Below, in pieces: positions 1 to 9,401 of a DNA stretch of 58,218 nt. Where the stretch lies: contig VGDT01000017.1 in NCBI GenBank assembly GCA_016869595.1, positions 1 through 58,218 on the forward strand, written 5' to 3'. Source of the stretch: Alphaproteobacteria bacterium. GTDB lineage: Bacteria > Pseudomonadota > Alphaproteobacteria > Rhizobiales > Beijerinckiaceae. Below the pieces are notes generated by a model, which was not told where the DNA came from, did not search any database, and saw only the letters and a program-made list of their open reading frames with translations. A program made the translations under genes and the position numbers. The first letter of the stretch is position 1. Every line of letters starts with the position of its first letter.

Positions 1-79
1 CCTCGATCGCGTCGACCCAATCATCGAAAAGCAAATTCTCGGCGACGACAGCCGCCGCCTTCGTGGTATCCTTCGTCAT
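1..79 (-). CDS. Partial gene at window edge, possibly IS256-type transposase N-terminus
   Basis: An ATG on the minus strand at 79 is preceded by GGAG seven bases upstream and opens a frame of 26 codons that runs off the left edge. The visible peptide begins MTKDTTKAAAVVAENLLF and continues with an acidic, Trp-containing stretch (DDWVDAIE). This reminds me of the N-terminus of some rhizobial IS256-family transposases, but 26 residues are too few to be sure. No terminal inverted repeat was identified between it and the P450 gene. It is divergent from that gene. Confidence 0.35.
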   Translation of the reverse strand, partial: MTKDTTKAAAVVAENLLFDDWVDAIE

Positions 80-194
80 GGCGTGGTCTCCGTTCCAGCG
101 CGTCAACGCTGGAATCATTCGGGTTGAGGAACCCGGAGACTACGCCAACCAATTTCCAACCACCTCCGCGACGGGACCCTCAGGGGAGCCTGCG

Positions 195-1553
195 ATGTTT
201 CACGATCCAGATTTTACGCCCTTTGCGCCAAATGAGAGGCCTACCTGGCGCTCCACCAAACGCAATTATCTCGAGAACTGGCCGCCCGCCGCCTATCGTG
301 AAGACTACTTCACGCTTAATCGCGTCTGGCCGTTCGTCCAGCGCACGCACTATCTTGCCGATCCCGAACTGATCGAGGACATGCTGATCACGCGCGCTGA
401 AAGTTTTACGCGCGACTTCATCACCGTTGGCGCGCTGTCATCGATGATCAACCAAGATGCGCTGTTCTTTGTTGAAGGCGCTGACTGGAAATGGCAGCGG
501 CGCGCCTTGGCGCCGGCCTTCCGACATGAAAATCTTCTTGCTCTCACGCCGACATTTGTCGATTGCGCTAAAGCCCAAGCGGAGGCCTGGCGTCGCTCGC
601 CGCAGGATGCCCCGATCGACGCGATGAACGCGATGTCGAACGTCACTTTTGCGGTCATCGAAAGGGCCGTGCTCGGCGTCACAGGCGCCTTCGATCGCGG
701 CAAGTTTGTCGCCGCCTTGCAGGAGAGTTTTGCTGGCATGTCCTGGCAGCGGATTTTCACCCTGCTTCGGTTGCCGGTATGGCTGCCGTTTCCCGGATCA
801 TCAAAGATCAATCGCAACATGCGCTACCTCTATGACGAGACCGCGCGACTTCTTGCGGCGCGGCGCGCATCAGGCGTCGAAACGCAGGCGATTATCGATC
901 GGCTGCTTGCAGCCAAAGACCCCGAAAGCGGCCGGTCGATGACGGACGCCGAGCTCATCGCCAATCTCTACGGCTTTCTGGTCGCGGGGCATGAAACGTC
1001 GGCGGTCGCGCTTGGCTGGAGTCTATGGCTGCTGGCCAAGGATCAAGCGTCGCAAGAGCGCGTGCGCGACGAAGCGCGCGCCATCGCGGACGACTCAGAT
1101 ATCAGCGGCGATACAATCGAGAAACTGCAATTTACAAAGCAGGTGATACAGGAATCGATGCGCCTCTTTCCGCCGGCTGCCGCGATTGGGCGACAGCCGC
1201 GCGAAGACATGATGCTCGGCTCACATAAAATTTCCAAGAACGAGCCGGTCTTTGCGGCGCTTTGGGCGCTACATCGCCATGAGAAATTATGGGACGCGCC
1301 CAACGCTTTCGACCCCGACCGCTTTGCGCCGGAAAAATCCAAGACGCGCCACCGTTGCGCTTACATGCCTTTCGGCGCCGGCCCGCGCATCTGTATCGGG
1401 ATGGGTTTCGCCATGCTGGAAATGACCGTGATCCTTGCGACGCTCGTGCGCGATTTCCGCTTCACGCCGGTCGAGGGCTATCGGCTGGAGCTTGCCCCCG
1501 ATTTCACCACGCGGCCCAAAGACGGCCTGCCGCTGCATGTCCGGCCGCTATAA
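195..1553 (+). CDS. Cytochrome P450
   Basis: Heme-thiolate monooxygenase of 452 residues, presumably cytosolic and fed by a ferredoxin or flavin reductase encoded elsewhere. The three diagnostic motifs are in order: I-helix AGHETSA (about 264-270) with the oxygen-activating Thr, the K-helix ExxR (ESMR, 320-323), and the heme loop FGAGPRICIG (393-402) with proximal Cys400. I chose ATG 195 because AGGGGAG sits six bases upstream. An in-frame start at 63 would add 44 low-complexity residues and overlap the divergent gene at 1-79. The substrate cannot be told from sequence, and no redox partner lies alongside. Confidence 0.93.
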   Translation: MFHDPDFTPFAPNERPTWRSTKRNYLENWPPAAYREDYFTLNRVWPFVQRTHYLADPELIEDMLITRAESFTRDFITVGALSSMINQDALFFVEGADWKWQRRALAPAFRHENLLALTPTFVDCAKAQAEAWRRSPQDAPIDAMNAMSNVTFAVIERAVLGVTGAFDRGKFVAALQESFAGMSWQRIFTLLRLPVWLPFPGSSKINRNMRYLYDETARLLAARRASGVETQAIIDRLLAAKDPESGRSMTDAELIANLYGFLVAGHETSAVALGWSLWLLAKDQASQERVRDEARAIADDSDISGDTIEKLQFTKQVIQESMRLFPPAAAIGRQPREDMMLGSHKISKNEPVFAALWALHRHEKLWDAPNAFDPDRFAPEKSKTRHRCAYMPFGAGPRICIGMGFAMLEMTVILATLVRDFRFTPVEGYRLELAPDFTTRPKDGLPLHVRPL

Positions 1554-1749
1554 GGGCGGTGCTCCACCATCTCGGGCCGCGCCGCAATCGAGCGCCGCCG
1601 GTAGTGTTTTCAGTTTGAGTTTCGGCTTACGATCCTTCGCAGCTGCCCGCCGAGCGGACGATGAATGGCTTGATTTGACCCAAAGTGGTCACTAGTGCCA
1701 GAGGCGACCCGCTCCAAAGAAGGATTCGCCATTGTGGTGACCGGAGTCA

Positions 1750-3351
1750 TCATCGCGCCGCCTCCCGCAATTGCCGTTGAGGCGCGGCCCAAACACTGTC
1801 GGCCGGTCCATATTCCGCTCGACGGGCGGCCGACCGCGCCATCCAGACGAAGCATAGAGCGGCAAAAAGAGCGACGAGGTCGACGCCAAGCGCCGCCATG
1901 CTCGCCGAGCCCTGCATGCCGAGCGCGGGCGATGTCCAACCGGTCAGCGTGGTAAGTGGAATTGCAGCGGCGGCAATCGCGGCGAGCCAGAGAAGCTCAA
2001 CGCTCGCCGCGGCGGCTCCTCTGAGGAACGACCAGAGCACGCTCCCAAGGAAAACACAGTAATAAATGGCGTTGCGCCAAACATCGATGTTCGCGACCCT
2101 GCCGCCCAACCACTTCTCCGCCACGATCGTGATGGAGATCGCGCAGATTGCGCCGAGACAAACGCCGACAGTGGCCGCGGACATCATACGCGTCGATGTT
2201 TTCTGATTTACCGGGCCGCCATGTCGCCGCTCAGTTCGCCGGCGTGATTCAATCCAGAGCAAATTGCCTGAATAAAACAGAAAGGCGCCCGCAATGCCGA
2301 GAAGAAAGTAACAGACGCGGACGACATCGCCGCCGAAGGTGGCGAAATGCAGCGCGAAAAACGTCGCCACGATGCCGGTCCAAGTTCCCTCTCTGCCGGG
2401 CAAATAGTCCGTGTTCGCAATCTCGCCGGTGACCGGACTGATGACTGCAAACCCCTTGCCTCTCGTCATGTAACGCGTGTCGTATCCCCAAACTTGAACC
2501 GACGCGCCACGAAGCCCAGCATTTCGATACCGCATCTCGACGGGGACAAAACTCGGTGAAGCCCCCTTCACCCGGTCAAGGAGAACATTGACCGGCAACA
2601 TGGGCGCTGGTTGCTCGTCCTTCTTGATCGCGGTGAAGGGGTTGCTCGCGGCCATGATCGATTTCAGACGGCCGTCATAGACGACATAGTCGAGCGCGTC
2701 GTACAATGGCTCATGCAGGCAGAAAACGACGGCGCTTAAAGCGATGACGATATGGAACGGCAGGCTGACCACGCCCACGACATTATGCGCATCGAGCCAC
2801 ATGCGCTTAAGATTGGGTCCGATCCGCAGTGCGAAGAGATCCTTAACGAGCGAAGGCAGAATAACGATCAGTCCCGAGACAAGCGCGACGGCGTAGACAG
2901 CGCTCACGACGCCCATAACGGTCTCGCCAATATCGTTCGCGCCCGGAATGCCTGCGGTCCGGTGAATGTTGTCGACGAAGTCGGCAAGACTCGAGCGATA
3001 TGACTGCGCGAGCCGAAGGTCGCCTGCCGAAGAAAGATCCGCTGACCACGGCGTCTTATCGTCCTTGCCTTTCTTCCATGTCAGGCGCGCCCAAAGATCT
3101 TCGGTCTCGCCCAAATGAAGCGTGAATTCCTTGCCGGCGTCGGGACGAGCGGCAAGCGTGCGCGCGATCAATTCATCCGACTGAGCGAGCGCCGTGAGGC
3201 GGACTGGAGCGGACGATGAGGACCAGCGCGCGAGCGGCTCGGCGAACACGGTGATGGAGCCGGCATAGAAGGCGATGAAGAGGAACATACCGGCAGTAAT
3301 GCCAGTCCACGTATGAACAACCTTATAGAGTCGAACAACGTCGCTGCGCAT
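1750..3351 (-). CDS. PepSY-associated membrane protein, iron-uptake operon
   Basis: A 533-residue inner-membrane protein of the PepSY_TM family. It opens with an Arg/Lys-containing tail and a first membrane helix near residues 15-35, followed by a periplasmic PepSY-like region. Helices with conserved His lie near 145-240 and 345-390, and three or four more hydrophobic segments at the C-terminus make it longer than the simplest members. Such proteins are found with TonB-dependent siderophore receptors and are thought to act in periplasmic iron-siderophore reduction, where paired His may bind heme; that role is inferred. ATG 3351 lies 15 nt after the preceding gene, so the longer upstream frame is rejected. 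It is the last gene of the operon with the receptor at 3950-6370. Confidence 0.85.
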   Translation of the reverse strand: MRSDVVRLYKVVHTWTGITAGMFLFIAFYAGSITVFAEPLARWSSSSAPVRLTALAQSDELIARTLAARPDAGKEFTLHLGETEDLWARLTWKKGKDDKTPWSADLSSAGDLRLAQSYRSSLADFVDNIHRTAGIPGANDIGETVMGVVSAVYAVALVSGLIVILPSLVKDLFALRIGPNLKRMWLDAHNVVGVVSLPFHIVIALSAVVFCLHEPLYDALDYVVYDGRLKSIMAASNPFTAIKKDEQPAPMLPVNVLLDRVKGASPSFVPVEMRYRNAGLRGASVQVWGYDTRYMTRGKGFAVISPVTGEIANTDYLPGREGTWTGIVATFFALHFATFGGDVVRVCYFLLGIAGAFLFYSGNLLWIESRRRTERRHGGPVNQKTSTRMMSAATVGVCLGAICAISITIVAEKWLGGRVANIDVWRNAIYYCVFLGSVLWSFLRGAAAASVELLWLAAIAAAAIPLTTLTGWTSPALGMQGSASMAALGVDLVALFAALCFVWMARSAARRAEYGPADSVWAAPQRQLREAAR

Positions 3352-3365
3352 CGAGTGTCGTCCCG

Positions 3366-3650
3366 TCAGTGAATGAAATGACGACAGGCGAACAGACCGG
3401 CGTAGGCGGCAAGATTTGCGCCGCCCAGACAGAGCCAGGCGCGCATTCCGCTTGTAAAGAGGAAGGAAAGACTCATTGTGGTCAGCCAGATCGGCGAGAT
3501 GAGCCACATCACAAGCTGAAATTTGTTAGGAGTCGCCAATCCACCGGGGCCCAGCCACGCAAAGAGTCCTGCGAGCGCGAGCGCGAGACTGAAGCCCAAA
3601 ATGGCGCCCGCTAATGTTTTGCTGATCCAGTCAGGTCGGATCTCTTTCAT
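3366..3650 (-). CDS. Small membrane protein, DUF3649-like, iron-uptake operon
   Basis: A 94-residue protein with three hydrophobic segments (about 12-32, 43-62 and 70-90), beginning MKEIRPDWISK. Its ATG overlaps the stop of the preceding gene in an ATGA arrangement, so the two are translationally coupled. Size, topology and position between a TonB receptor and a PepSY protein match the DUF3649 family found in siderophore-uptake operons. The family name is from memory and context, not from a profile search. Biochemical role unknown. Confidence 0.7.
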   Translation of the reverse strand: MKEIRPDWISKTLAGAILGFSLALALAGLFAWLGPGGLATPNKFQLVMWLISPIWLTTMSLSFLFTSGMRAWLCLGGANLAAYAGLFACRHFIH

Positions 3651-3934
3651 GGCGCATTCCTGACGACAGTGCGCAGCGCCCCCAGACACGGAAAAATGAT
3701 GAAGAGAAGCATGATCAAAACGAGCGTCGCGAAAATCGCGGTCGAGAGTTGGACGACCTGACTCCACAGGAGAACGCCGAGAAACAGCAGCGCCGCGCCA
3801 GCAATGCGGCTCGGCCACGCCGGCAAGCGCCGCGACAGCCAGCGCTGATTGGGCGCGCCGAGATAGAAGCAGGCGGCGCCCGCTACGATGGCGACAAGGG
3901 CTGCGATCGTAACGGCTGCGGGTGAGAGGTTCAT
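3647..3934 (-). CDS. Small membrane protein, DUF3325-like, iron-uptake operon
   Basis: A 95-residue protein with a first hydrophobic helix (about 8-25), a basic patch (NQRWLSRRLP) and two further helices (about 43-61 and 64-85). It follows the receptor gene by 15 nt and overlaps the next gene by 4 nt, so receptor, this gene, the DUF3649-like gene and PepSY probably form one transcript. The pattern of one helix, an Arg-rich loop and two helices fits DUF3325, a usual companion in such operons. Function is not established. Confidence 0.7.
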   Translation of the reverse strand: MNLSPAAVTIAALVAIVAGAACFYLGAPNQRWLSRRLPAWPSRIAGAALLFLGVLLWSQVVQLSTAIFATLVLIMLLFIIFPCLGALRTVVRNAP

Positions 3935-3949
3935 TGTCCGCTCCCGCCG

Positions 3950-6370
3950 TCAGAAGTTGAAAGTCGCCGACAGAAGGACAGTGCGCGGCGCGTCGAGCGT
4001 GGCGAAACCGTCGTTGAAGGCACCTGACCAATAGCTGTGATCGAACAGATTGTTCACATTCGCCCGCAGCGTCATGTTCGTTCCGTAAACCGTCGTCGCA
4101 TAGCGCACGCCGGCGTCGAAACGCGCCCATTCAGGAATTCGATACCAGTTCAATGAATCGACATAGAGGGCGCTCGTATAGACGACGCGGCCTTCCGCGG
4201 TCACCCCGACGAGATAGGGAAGATCCCACTCGCCATACATGTTCACCTGCCATCGCGGAATGCCGAAGGCGTTCTTCCCAGTGGTGCGTCCGTCCGCGCT
4301 CTGCGTGATGACGCCAATCATGTAAGAGACGCCGCCCAGCACGCGGACGCCAGGGACCGGTTCGCCGAAGACGTTCCACTCTATGCCCTGGTTGCGCTGC
4401 CGGACCGGCTTGTAAGAGACGAGCCCCCCCGTCGTCACCGTGGCAAGAGTCGGTTGCGTAATCTCGTAGAAGCTCAACGTATTCGCGAGAATGCCTAAAT
4501 CGAGCTTCGCGCCGGTCTCGACCTGCTTGGAAACGAAGGGCGGGAACGACTCGTTAAAATTTGTCGCGAGAGGGTTGGTGACGCGCAAGCCCTGAGTGAG
4601 GCCTTCGATATAGTTGGCGTAAAGCGACAGGCGGTTGTCGAACGGCTTTACGATCAGCGCAAAGGCTGGCGAGAGACGATGGCTGTCATAGGAGTTCGTC
4701 TCCAAACCCGTGTTGGCCGTATAAGTCTTGGTCATCACCCGCTGACTGCGCAGACCGCCGATAAACTGGATGCGTTCATCGAAAGCCGAGATGGTGTCGG
4801 CGAAGGCGAGGCTCGCCAGATAGGTGTCTCCCGTCTTCCTCGGATCGGTCACGAAATACGGTCGACTCGGATTGAACGCCGTATTGGGGACAACCGGCGG
4901 CGGCGGGGCCAAAGGCGGCACGACGGGGATATAGATGTTCGATCGATAAGACCCGCTGAACCCGAACTCGGAACTTTGGCTGAATTTCAGCGCCGCTGCG
5001 CTCACTACGAATTGATGGCGAAGCGGTCCCATGTCGAACACGCCACGCAATCCGCCCTGCGTGGAGAGCGTGTTCGTATAGCCGCGCAGATTGACGATTC
5101 GCTGTCCAGTGAAGTTGCCGAGCAGGTTTACGCTCGGCGCCTGGGTTCCGTTGGTGAAGCCGAAGTTTCTGCTATCCAAAAAGCCGATGCCGGCAAAGAC
5201 CGTGACATTCTCGGCGACATCCAGCTCGGCCCTCGCTTCGATGGCCTTGTTCTCGAATCGGGCGTTCGTGCCGAGAAAAAGATTCGTGCTGGCGTGAGGC
5301 GCAGCCGCCACTCCAATGCCGCTAAAGCTCGCAAAGAAGGCGCTGCCGTTCTTAAAGATTTCCTGGCTGTGATAGGCGTCAATCGACAGCCTCACGCGCT
5401 CTTCCCGGTAATCGAGCGCCAGCGCATTGAGCCCGCGCACTTTCCACTGATCGTCGAGCGCAGTCTCGCCTTTGCGGAAAACGCCGTTGTAGCGGATGCC
5501 GAACTGATTGTGGTCGCCGACGCGCCGTCCGACGTCGATATGCGTGCCGAACTGAGTATTCGACGTGTAGTCGCTGCTGACGCTGGTGATCGGCGCGTCG
5601 CCAGCATGTTTCGTGACGAGATTGATCGAGCCGCCGACTGCGCCAAAAGGCGCCATTCCATTGAGCAGGGCCCCCGGGCCCTTGAGCACTTCGACCCGCT
5701 CCAAGAACTCTGTCGGCACATGACCGTCGGGCGCGAGGCCATACAGGCCGTTGAGCGCAAGTTCGCTGCCGAGTACGGGAAAGCCGCGAATTCTGAAATT
5801 CTCACGAATATGGCCGGCTGACGTGGCCATGCGGACCGATGGATCGTTCTCCAACACCTGCTGTAAAGTGCGCGCCTGCTGGTTCTCGATAAGCGCCGAC
5901 GTGTAGCTCGTGACGTTGAACGGCGTGTCCATGAAATCGCGGTTGCCGAGCATGCCGAGTCTTGCGCCGCGAGCGACTTCGCCGCCGGCATAGGCCGGCG
6001 GCAGATTGCCGATTTCTCCCGTTGGCGGCGTCGGCGCAGTGATTGGCCCGGCTAACAGCGGCCCAGCGTTCGGCGGTCCGGACTGCGCGCCAGACCCGGC
6101 GGCGACATTTGGTCTTGGTCCGGTTGAATGGGCGCCGCGCGCGACGCGCGATCCCGAGGAGGTCGGACGAGCTGGCTGTTGCTGCTTGGCTTGGGGCTTT
6201 TCGCGCGGCGCGTCCACGGTGACGGCAGGCAAGGTTTGCGAAGCGTTCTGCGCTGCAGCAGACGCGATTTCGAGCGCGATGATTGGCGCGCCGAGGCTGC
6301 AAACAAGCAGGGATTTCTTCCCGATTTCTATAGCATCGAAGCGGGATTTTTCGGAATATTTCTTAGTCAT
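3950..6370 (-). CDS. TonB-dependent siderophore receptor
   Basis: An 806-residue outer-membrane receptor of the FhuA/FpvA type. A cationic N-terminus and hydrophobic stretch ending near residue 40 (SAAAQ) form the signal peptide. A TonB box-like segment (LPAVTVDAP) follows, then a Pro/Gln-rich linker to about residue 130. The plug domain (about 145-260) shows the usual VLENDPSVR, IRGF and VEVLKGPGALL motifs. The rest is a 22-strand-type barrel ending in a Phe-terminated strand (LLSATFNF). It leads the operon with the two small membrane proteins and PepSY. Ligand is unknown; a ferric siderophore is likely from family and operon. Its upstream region is AT-rich and contains an inverted repeat at 6490-6508. 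Confidence 0.93.
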   Translation of the reverse strand: MTKKYSEKSRFDAIEIGKKSLLVCSLGAPIIALEIASAAAQNASQTLPAVTVDAPREKPQAKQQQPARPTSSGSRVARGAHSTGPRPNVAAGSGAQSGPPNAGPLLAGPITAPTPPTGEIGNLPPAYAGGEVARGARLGMLGNRDFMDTPFNVTSYTSALIENQQARTLQQVLENDPSVRMATSAGHIRENFRIRGFPVLGSELALNGLYGLAPDGHVPTEFLERVEVLKGPGALLNGMAPFGAVGGSINLVTKHAGDAPITSVSSDYTSNTQFGTHIDVGRRVGDHNQFGIRYNGVFRKGETALDDQWKVRGLNALALDYREERVRLSIDAYHSQEIFKNGSAFFASFSGIGVAAAPHASTNLFLGTNARFENKAIEARAELDVAENVTVFAGIGFLDSRNFGFTNGTQAPSVNLLGNFTGQRIVNLRGYTNTLSTQGGLRGVFDMGPLRHQFVVSAAALKFSQSSEFGFSGSYRSNIYIPVVPPLAPPPPVVPNTAFNPSRPYFVTDPRKTGDTYLASLAFADTISAFDERIQFIGGLRSQRVMTKTYTANTGLETNSYDSHRLSPAFALIVKPFDNRLSLYANYIEGLTQGLRVTNPLATNFNESFPPFVSKQVETGAKLDLGILANTLSFYEITQPTLATVTTGGLVSYKPVRQRNQGIEWNVFGEPVPGVRVLGGVSYMIGVITQSADGRTTGKNAFGIPRWQVNMYGEWDLPYLVGVTAEGRVVYTSALYVDSLNWYRIPEWARFDAGVRYATTVYGTNMTLRANVNNLFDHSYWSGAFNDGFATLDAPRTVLLSATFNF

Positions 6371-6489
6371 ATATCCCGCCTTTACTGATGTGCAGCGGCG
6401 AACAGGATCGCATGATCGATTATCGATACCGCCAATACTTTTTTTCCGTCAATCGACTCAGACATAATTCAGAAATTTTTCAAAGAACT

Positions 6490-6508
6490 ATCCTACAATT
6501 GTTAGGAT
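6490..6508. promoter_or_regulatory. Inverted repeat upstream of TonB receptor operon
   Basis: ATCCTA and TAGGAT flank a 7-nt AT-rich spacer, 120 nt upstream of the receptor start, inside an AT-rich stretch (about 6420-6580) that stands out from the GC-rich surroundings. The position suits an operator or promoter region. The sequence does not match a Fur or Irr box that I can name, so the regulator is unknown. Confidence 0.35.
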
Positions 6509-6818
6509 TTATTCTTATTCCAAAGAAGTATCTCTGTTTATTGCGTAAGTTTACACGCACGATGACTGCGTATGATTGGTAAGCACGCAAAATGAGACAG
6601 GTACACAAGGCGCGTCGCCTCGCGTCGACCGAAGCGCGGCTGGCGAGAGGATACCGATCACGGGAGAAGGCGTTGGCGCAGGAAACAGCGATTCTCCAGG
6701 TGGGCCTTTCGTCAGAAGCCAAGAGTTGCGTGTCAGCAATTCGCAGTTGAAGACGCCGGTTTGTTTGATTGAAGGTCTGCTTCGGGCGCGAACCGGCTCC
6801 TAGCCTACCGGCCGAAGG

Positions 6819-6957
6819 TTTCGGTTTTTCACCGAAAGCCGAAATTCGAACTGAGACACTATCCCGCCGCCAGCGCGGTTGCGTCTCAGGCCAAATGCCG
6901 GCATGTAGGGCGCAAAATACCTCCCCCCTGAAGGCGGAATCCCGGTCGATGGGAGGT
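6819..6957 (+). promoter_or_regulatory. Structured, gene-free leader region upstream of mcd
   Basis: The 628 bases between the TonB receptor start and mcd hold no convincing gene. The mcd-proximal part contains three successive inverted repeats: TTTCGGT/ACCGAAA (6819-6825 and 6831-6837, loop of five), CTGAGAC/GTCTCAG (6851-6857 and 6883-6889) enclosing CCGC/GCGG, and ACCTCCC/GGGAGGT (6919-6925 and 6951-6957). Together they could fold as a 5' leader RNA ending about 40 nt before the mcd start. I do not recognise a known riboswitch. A protein operator or chance pairing in GC-rich DNA are alternatives. Confidence 0.35.
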
Positions 6958-6998
6958 CAGGCGTCCGCCCCATCGGGGCTCTCATTCCGGAAAGTGAA

Positions 6999-8672
6999 AT
7001 GACCGCAGCCGTCGCGACGAAACTTGAAGCCGCCGATTGGACGAGTGACGCGAAAGAGGCCCTCGCCGCCGTCGAGGCGCTTTATAAGGATGCGCTCGCG
7101 AGCGTGCGCGCCCGCGTCACGAAAGACGGCAAGCTTTCCAACGAGCTGATCGAGGCCGATCAGCACGCCGCCCACGGCCTCGCCTGGCTTGCGACCTATG
7201 TGCAGGGCCTGCGCGAACTTATCGACTACGCCGAGCGGCTCTCGGCCGAGGGCGCTTATGGCGAGACCGAGGAGCTCCTGAACCAGATCGGCTTCGCCGA
7301 ATTCCTCGCGCAAATCTACGGCGGCATTCCGATGAGCCAGGGCGAGATCGTCCGGCTCAGCGATTTTGGGCTCACAAGCCAGCAGATCGCGGCGCGACGT
7401 CCCGCCTCGGTCGACCGGCTTATCCTCTCGGGCAATACGCCGGCGAACCGCGCGCGGCTTGCCGAACTCATCGATCACCACGCGGCGGCGGAGACGATAG
7501 GCGCTTCCGGCCTCGACGAGACGCTGGAAGCGATCCGCAGCGAGATGCGCAAATTCGCTTCCGCCAATGCCACGCCCTATGCGCAGGAATGGCACGGTAA
7601 GAACCAGTATATACCGCTGGACGTCATCTCGGGCCTCGCCGAACTCGGCGTCTTCGGCCTGACGATCCCCGAAGAATATGGCGGCTCCGGCATGGGCAAG
7701 ATCGCCATGTGCGTCGTCTCCGAGGAGCTGTCGCGCGCCTATATCGGCGTCGGCTCGCTCGGCACGCGCTCGGAGATCGCCGGCGAATTGATCCTGGTCG
7801 GCGGCACGCGGGCGCAGAAAGAGAAATATCTCCCCAAGATCGCGAGCGGAGAAATCCTGCCGACCGCCGTCTTCACCGAGCCCAACAATGGCTCCGATCT
7901 CGCGGGGCTGCGCACCCGCGCGACGCTGGAGGACGGCGTCTACAAGGTCTTTGGCAATAAGACCTGGATCACCCATCCGGTGCGCGCCGATCTGATGACG
8001 CTTCTCGTGCGCACCAACCCGAATGAGAAGGGCTATAAGGGCCTCTCCATGCTGCTTGCCGAGAAGCCGCGTGGAACCGACAGCGATCCCTTCCCAGCGA
8101 AGGGCATGACCGGCGGCGAGATCGAAGTGCTCGGCTATCGCGGCATGAAGGAGTTCGAGATCGGCTTCGACAATTTCGAAGTGCCGGCCGAAAACCTTCT
8201 CGGCGGCGAGGAAGGCAAAGGGTTCAAACAGCTCATGGAGACCTTCGAGTCGGCGCGCATCCAGACGGCGGCGCGCGCGCTCGGCGTCGCCCAATGCGCG
8301 CTCGACCTCGGACTGAAATACGCCAAGGAGCGTATCCAGTTCGGCAAGCCGCTGTTCTCCTTCCCGCGCGTCTTCAACAAGATCGTCTCAATGGCGGTCG
8401 AGATTCACATCGCCCGCCAGATCACCTATTTCGCCGCGCGGGAGAAGGACGAGGGCAAGCGCTGCGATCTCGAGGCCGGCATGGCGAAGCTGCTCGGCGC
8501 CCGCGTCGCCTGGGCGGCGGCGGACAACGCCCTGCAGATTCATGGCGGCAATGGCTTTGCGTTGGAATATCCGGTCTCGCGCGTGCTCTGCGACGCCCGT
8601 ATCCTCAACATTTTCGAGGGCGCCGCGGAGATTCAGGCGCAGGTGATCGCGCGGCGGTTGCTGGAAGGCTGA
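6999..8672 (+). CDS. mcd: (2S)-methylsuccinyl-CoA dehydrogenase, ethylmalonyl-CoA pathway
   Basis: FAD-dependent acyl-CoA dehydrogenase of 557 residues, oxidising (2S)-methylsuccinyl-CoA to mesaconyl-CoA. Ordinary acyl-CoA dehydrogenases have about 380-400 residues. This one has an extra N-terminal domain of about 150 residues containing AAHGLAWLATYV, which I recognise as typical of Mcd. The flavoprotein core follows, with FTEPNNGSDLAGLR near 290, KTWITH near 322, and the C-terminal GGNGFALEYPVSR and IFEGAAEIQ motifs. The start is preceded by GGAAAG. The pathway regenerates glyoxylate for the serine cycle in methylotrophic alphaproteobacteria, which fits the suspected lifestyle. No other pathway gene lies beside it. 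Mcd rather than a generic dehydrogenase is a family inference. Confidence 0.85.
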   Translation: MTAAVATKLEAADWTSDAKEALAAVEALYKDALASVRARVTKDGKLSNELIEADQHAAHGLAWLATYVQGLRELIDYAERLSAEGAYGETEELLNQIGFAEFLAQIYGGIPMSQGEIVRLSDFGLTSQQIAARRPASVDRLILSGNTPANRARLAELIDHHAAAETIGASGLDETLEAIRSEMRKFASANATPYAQEWHGKNQYIPLDVISGLAELGVFGLTIPEEYGGSGMGKIAMCVVSEELSRAYIGVGSLGTRSEIAGELILVGGTRAQKEKYLPKIASGEILPTAVFTEPNNGSDLAGLRTRATLEDGVYKVFGNKTWITHPVRADLMTLLVRTNPNEKGYKGLSMLLAEKPRGTDSDPFPAKGMTGGEIEVLGYRGMKEFEIGFDNFEVPAENLLGGEEGKGFKQLMETFESARIQTAARALGVAQCALDLGLKYAKERIQFGKPLFSFPRVFNKIVSMAVEIHIARQITYFAAREKDEGKRCDLEAGMAKLLGARVAWAAADNALQIHGGNGFALEYPVSRVLCDARILNIFEGAAEIQAQVIARRLLEG

Positions 8673-8702
8673 GCAGCGCACGGCGTCCGACGGGATGAAT
8701 TT

Positions 8703-8794
8703 CGTGGATGCCCGCGATAAGCGTGGGCATGACGCTCAGGGTCCGAGAGCGCGCTCCGCAGCCGTCATGGCGGGGCTTGTCCCGGCCATCTACG
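8703..8794. repeat. Pair of REP-like palindromes (BIME-like)
   Basis: Two about 32-bp palindromic units in opposite orientation, at 8703-8734 and 8763-8794, separated by 28 bp. The second reads GTCATGGCGGGGCTTGTCCC and continues into a complementary arm; the first is a diverged inverted copy. Elements of this kind are dispersed between genes in many Rhizobiales genomes. They sit between the convergent mcd and MAPEG genes, so they may also help end transcription. Confidence 0.7.
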
Positions 8795-8803
8795 GCCTCT
8801 CCC

Positions 8804-9229
8804 TCATCCTTGCGCCCAAAAAGCTATCAGCGCGCCCATGGCCAGCATTGAGATTGCCTGCACGAAGTAAAAGCCGAAGCGGATCGAAGCCACGACATTC
8901 GTCTGCTCGAAGAGCAGATGAACCGCGCTCTGGCAGATTCTCGTGACAAGGATCGTGATCGCCAGCACGTCGAGAGCGGGGCTCGCGACCCGCGCGGCGA
9001 GCATCGCGACGACGATCGCGCCATAGACCGGCAGGTTCTCGACGCAGTTCATATGGGCGCGCATCGCGCGCCGATACCATTCGCCGCCCTGCGGCTCATC
9101 GGCGCGCCAGGCGGAGACCGCGGTGCGGCCGGTCAATATGCGGCTCCAGCGATAGACGCCAACCGTCGTGAAGAGCAGCAACAGCGTCCACAGCGCAAAA
9201 CCGAGCAAAACCCAGACGGGGATGGGCAT
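8804..9229 (-). CDS. MAPEG family membrane protein
   Basis: A 141-residue integral membrane protein with four hydrophobic helices. The loop after helix 1 carries RAMRAHMNCVENLP, the N-E signature of the membrane-associated eicosanoid/glutathione metabolism (MAPEG) family. Eukaryotic members are glutathione transferases or peroxidases; the role of bacterial ones is mostly untested. I chose ATG 9229 because GGAGG lies five bases upstream. A start four codons earlier at 9241 lacks such a site. Convergent with mcd across a palindromic repeat. Confidence 0.85.
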   Translation of the reverse strand: MPIPVWVLLGFALWTLLLLFTTVGVYRWSRILTGRTAVSAWRADEPQGGEWYRRAMRAHMNCVENLPVYGAIVVAMLAARVASPALDVLAITILVTRICQSAVHLLFEQTNVVASIRFGFYFVQAISMLAMGALIAFWAQG

Positions 9230-9401
9230 TCGAGCCTCCATGAAGAGCGCGGCCTGAAGAAACCGGCGTGCGTTGCGGCACTGCGCCGAAGCCTAAGACT
9301 TGTGGCGTGCAGGCCATAGACGCTCGTCGTCCCCTTTTCGGTTATCGTCTTCTCCCGCGGGTCTTCCTCGCTATGGCTCGTCCAACCTTTGGAAGGTAGT
9401 C

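Noticed and set aside
4679..5821. 380-codon plus-strand frame opposite the TonB receptor gene
   Set aside because: It is the antisense shadow of a well-supported receptor gene and shows no domain of its own.
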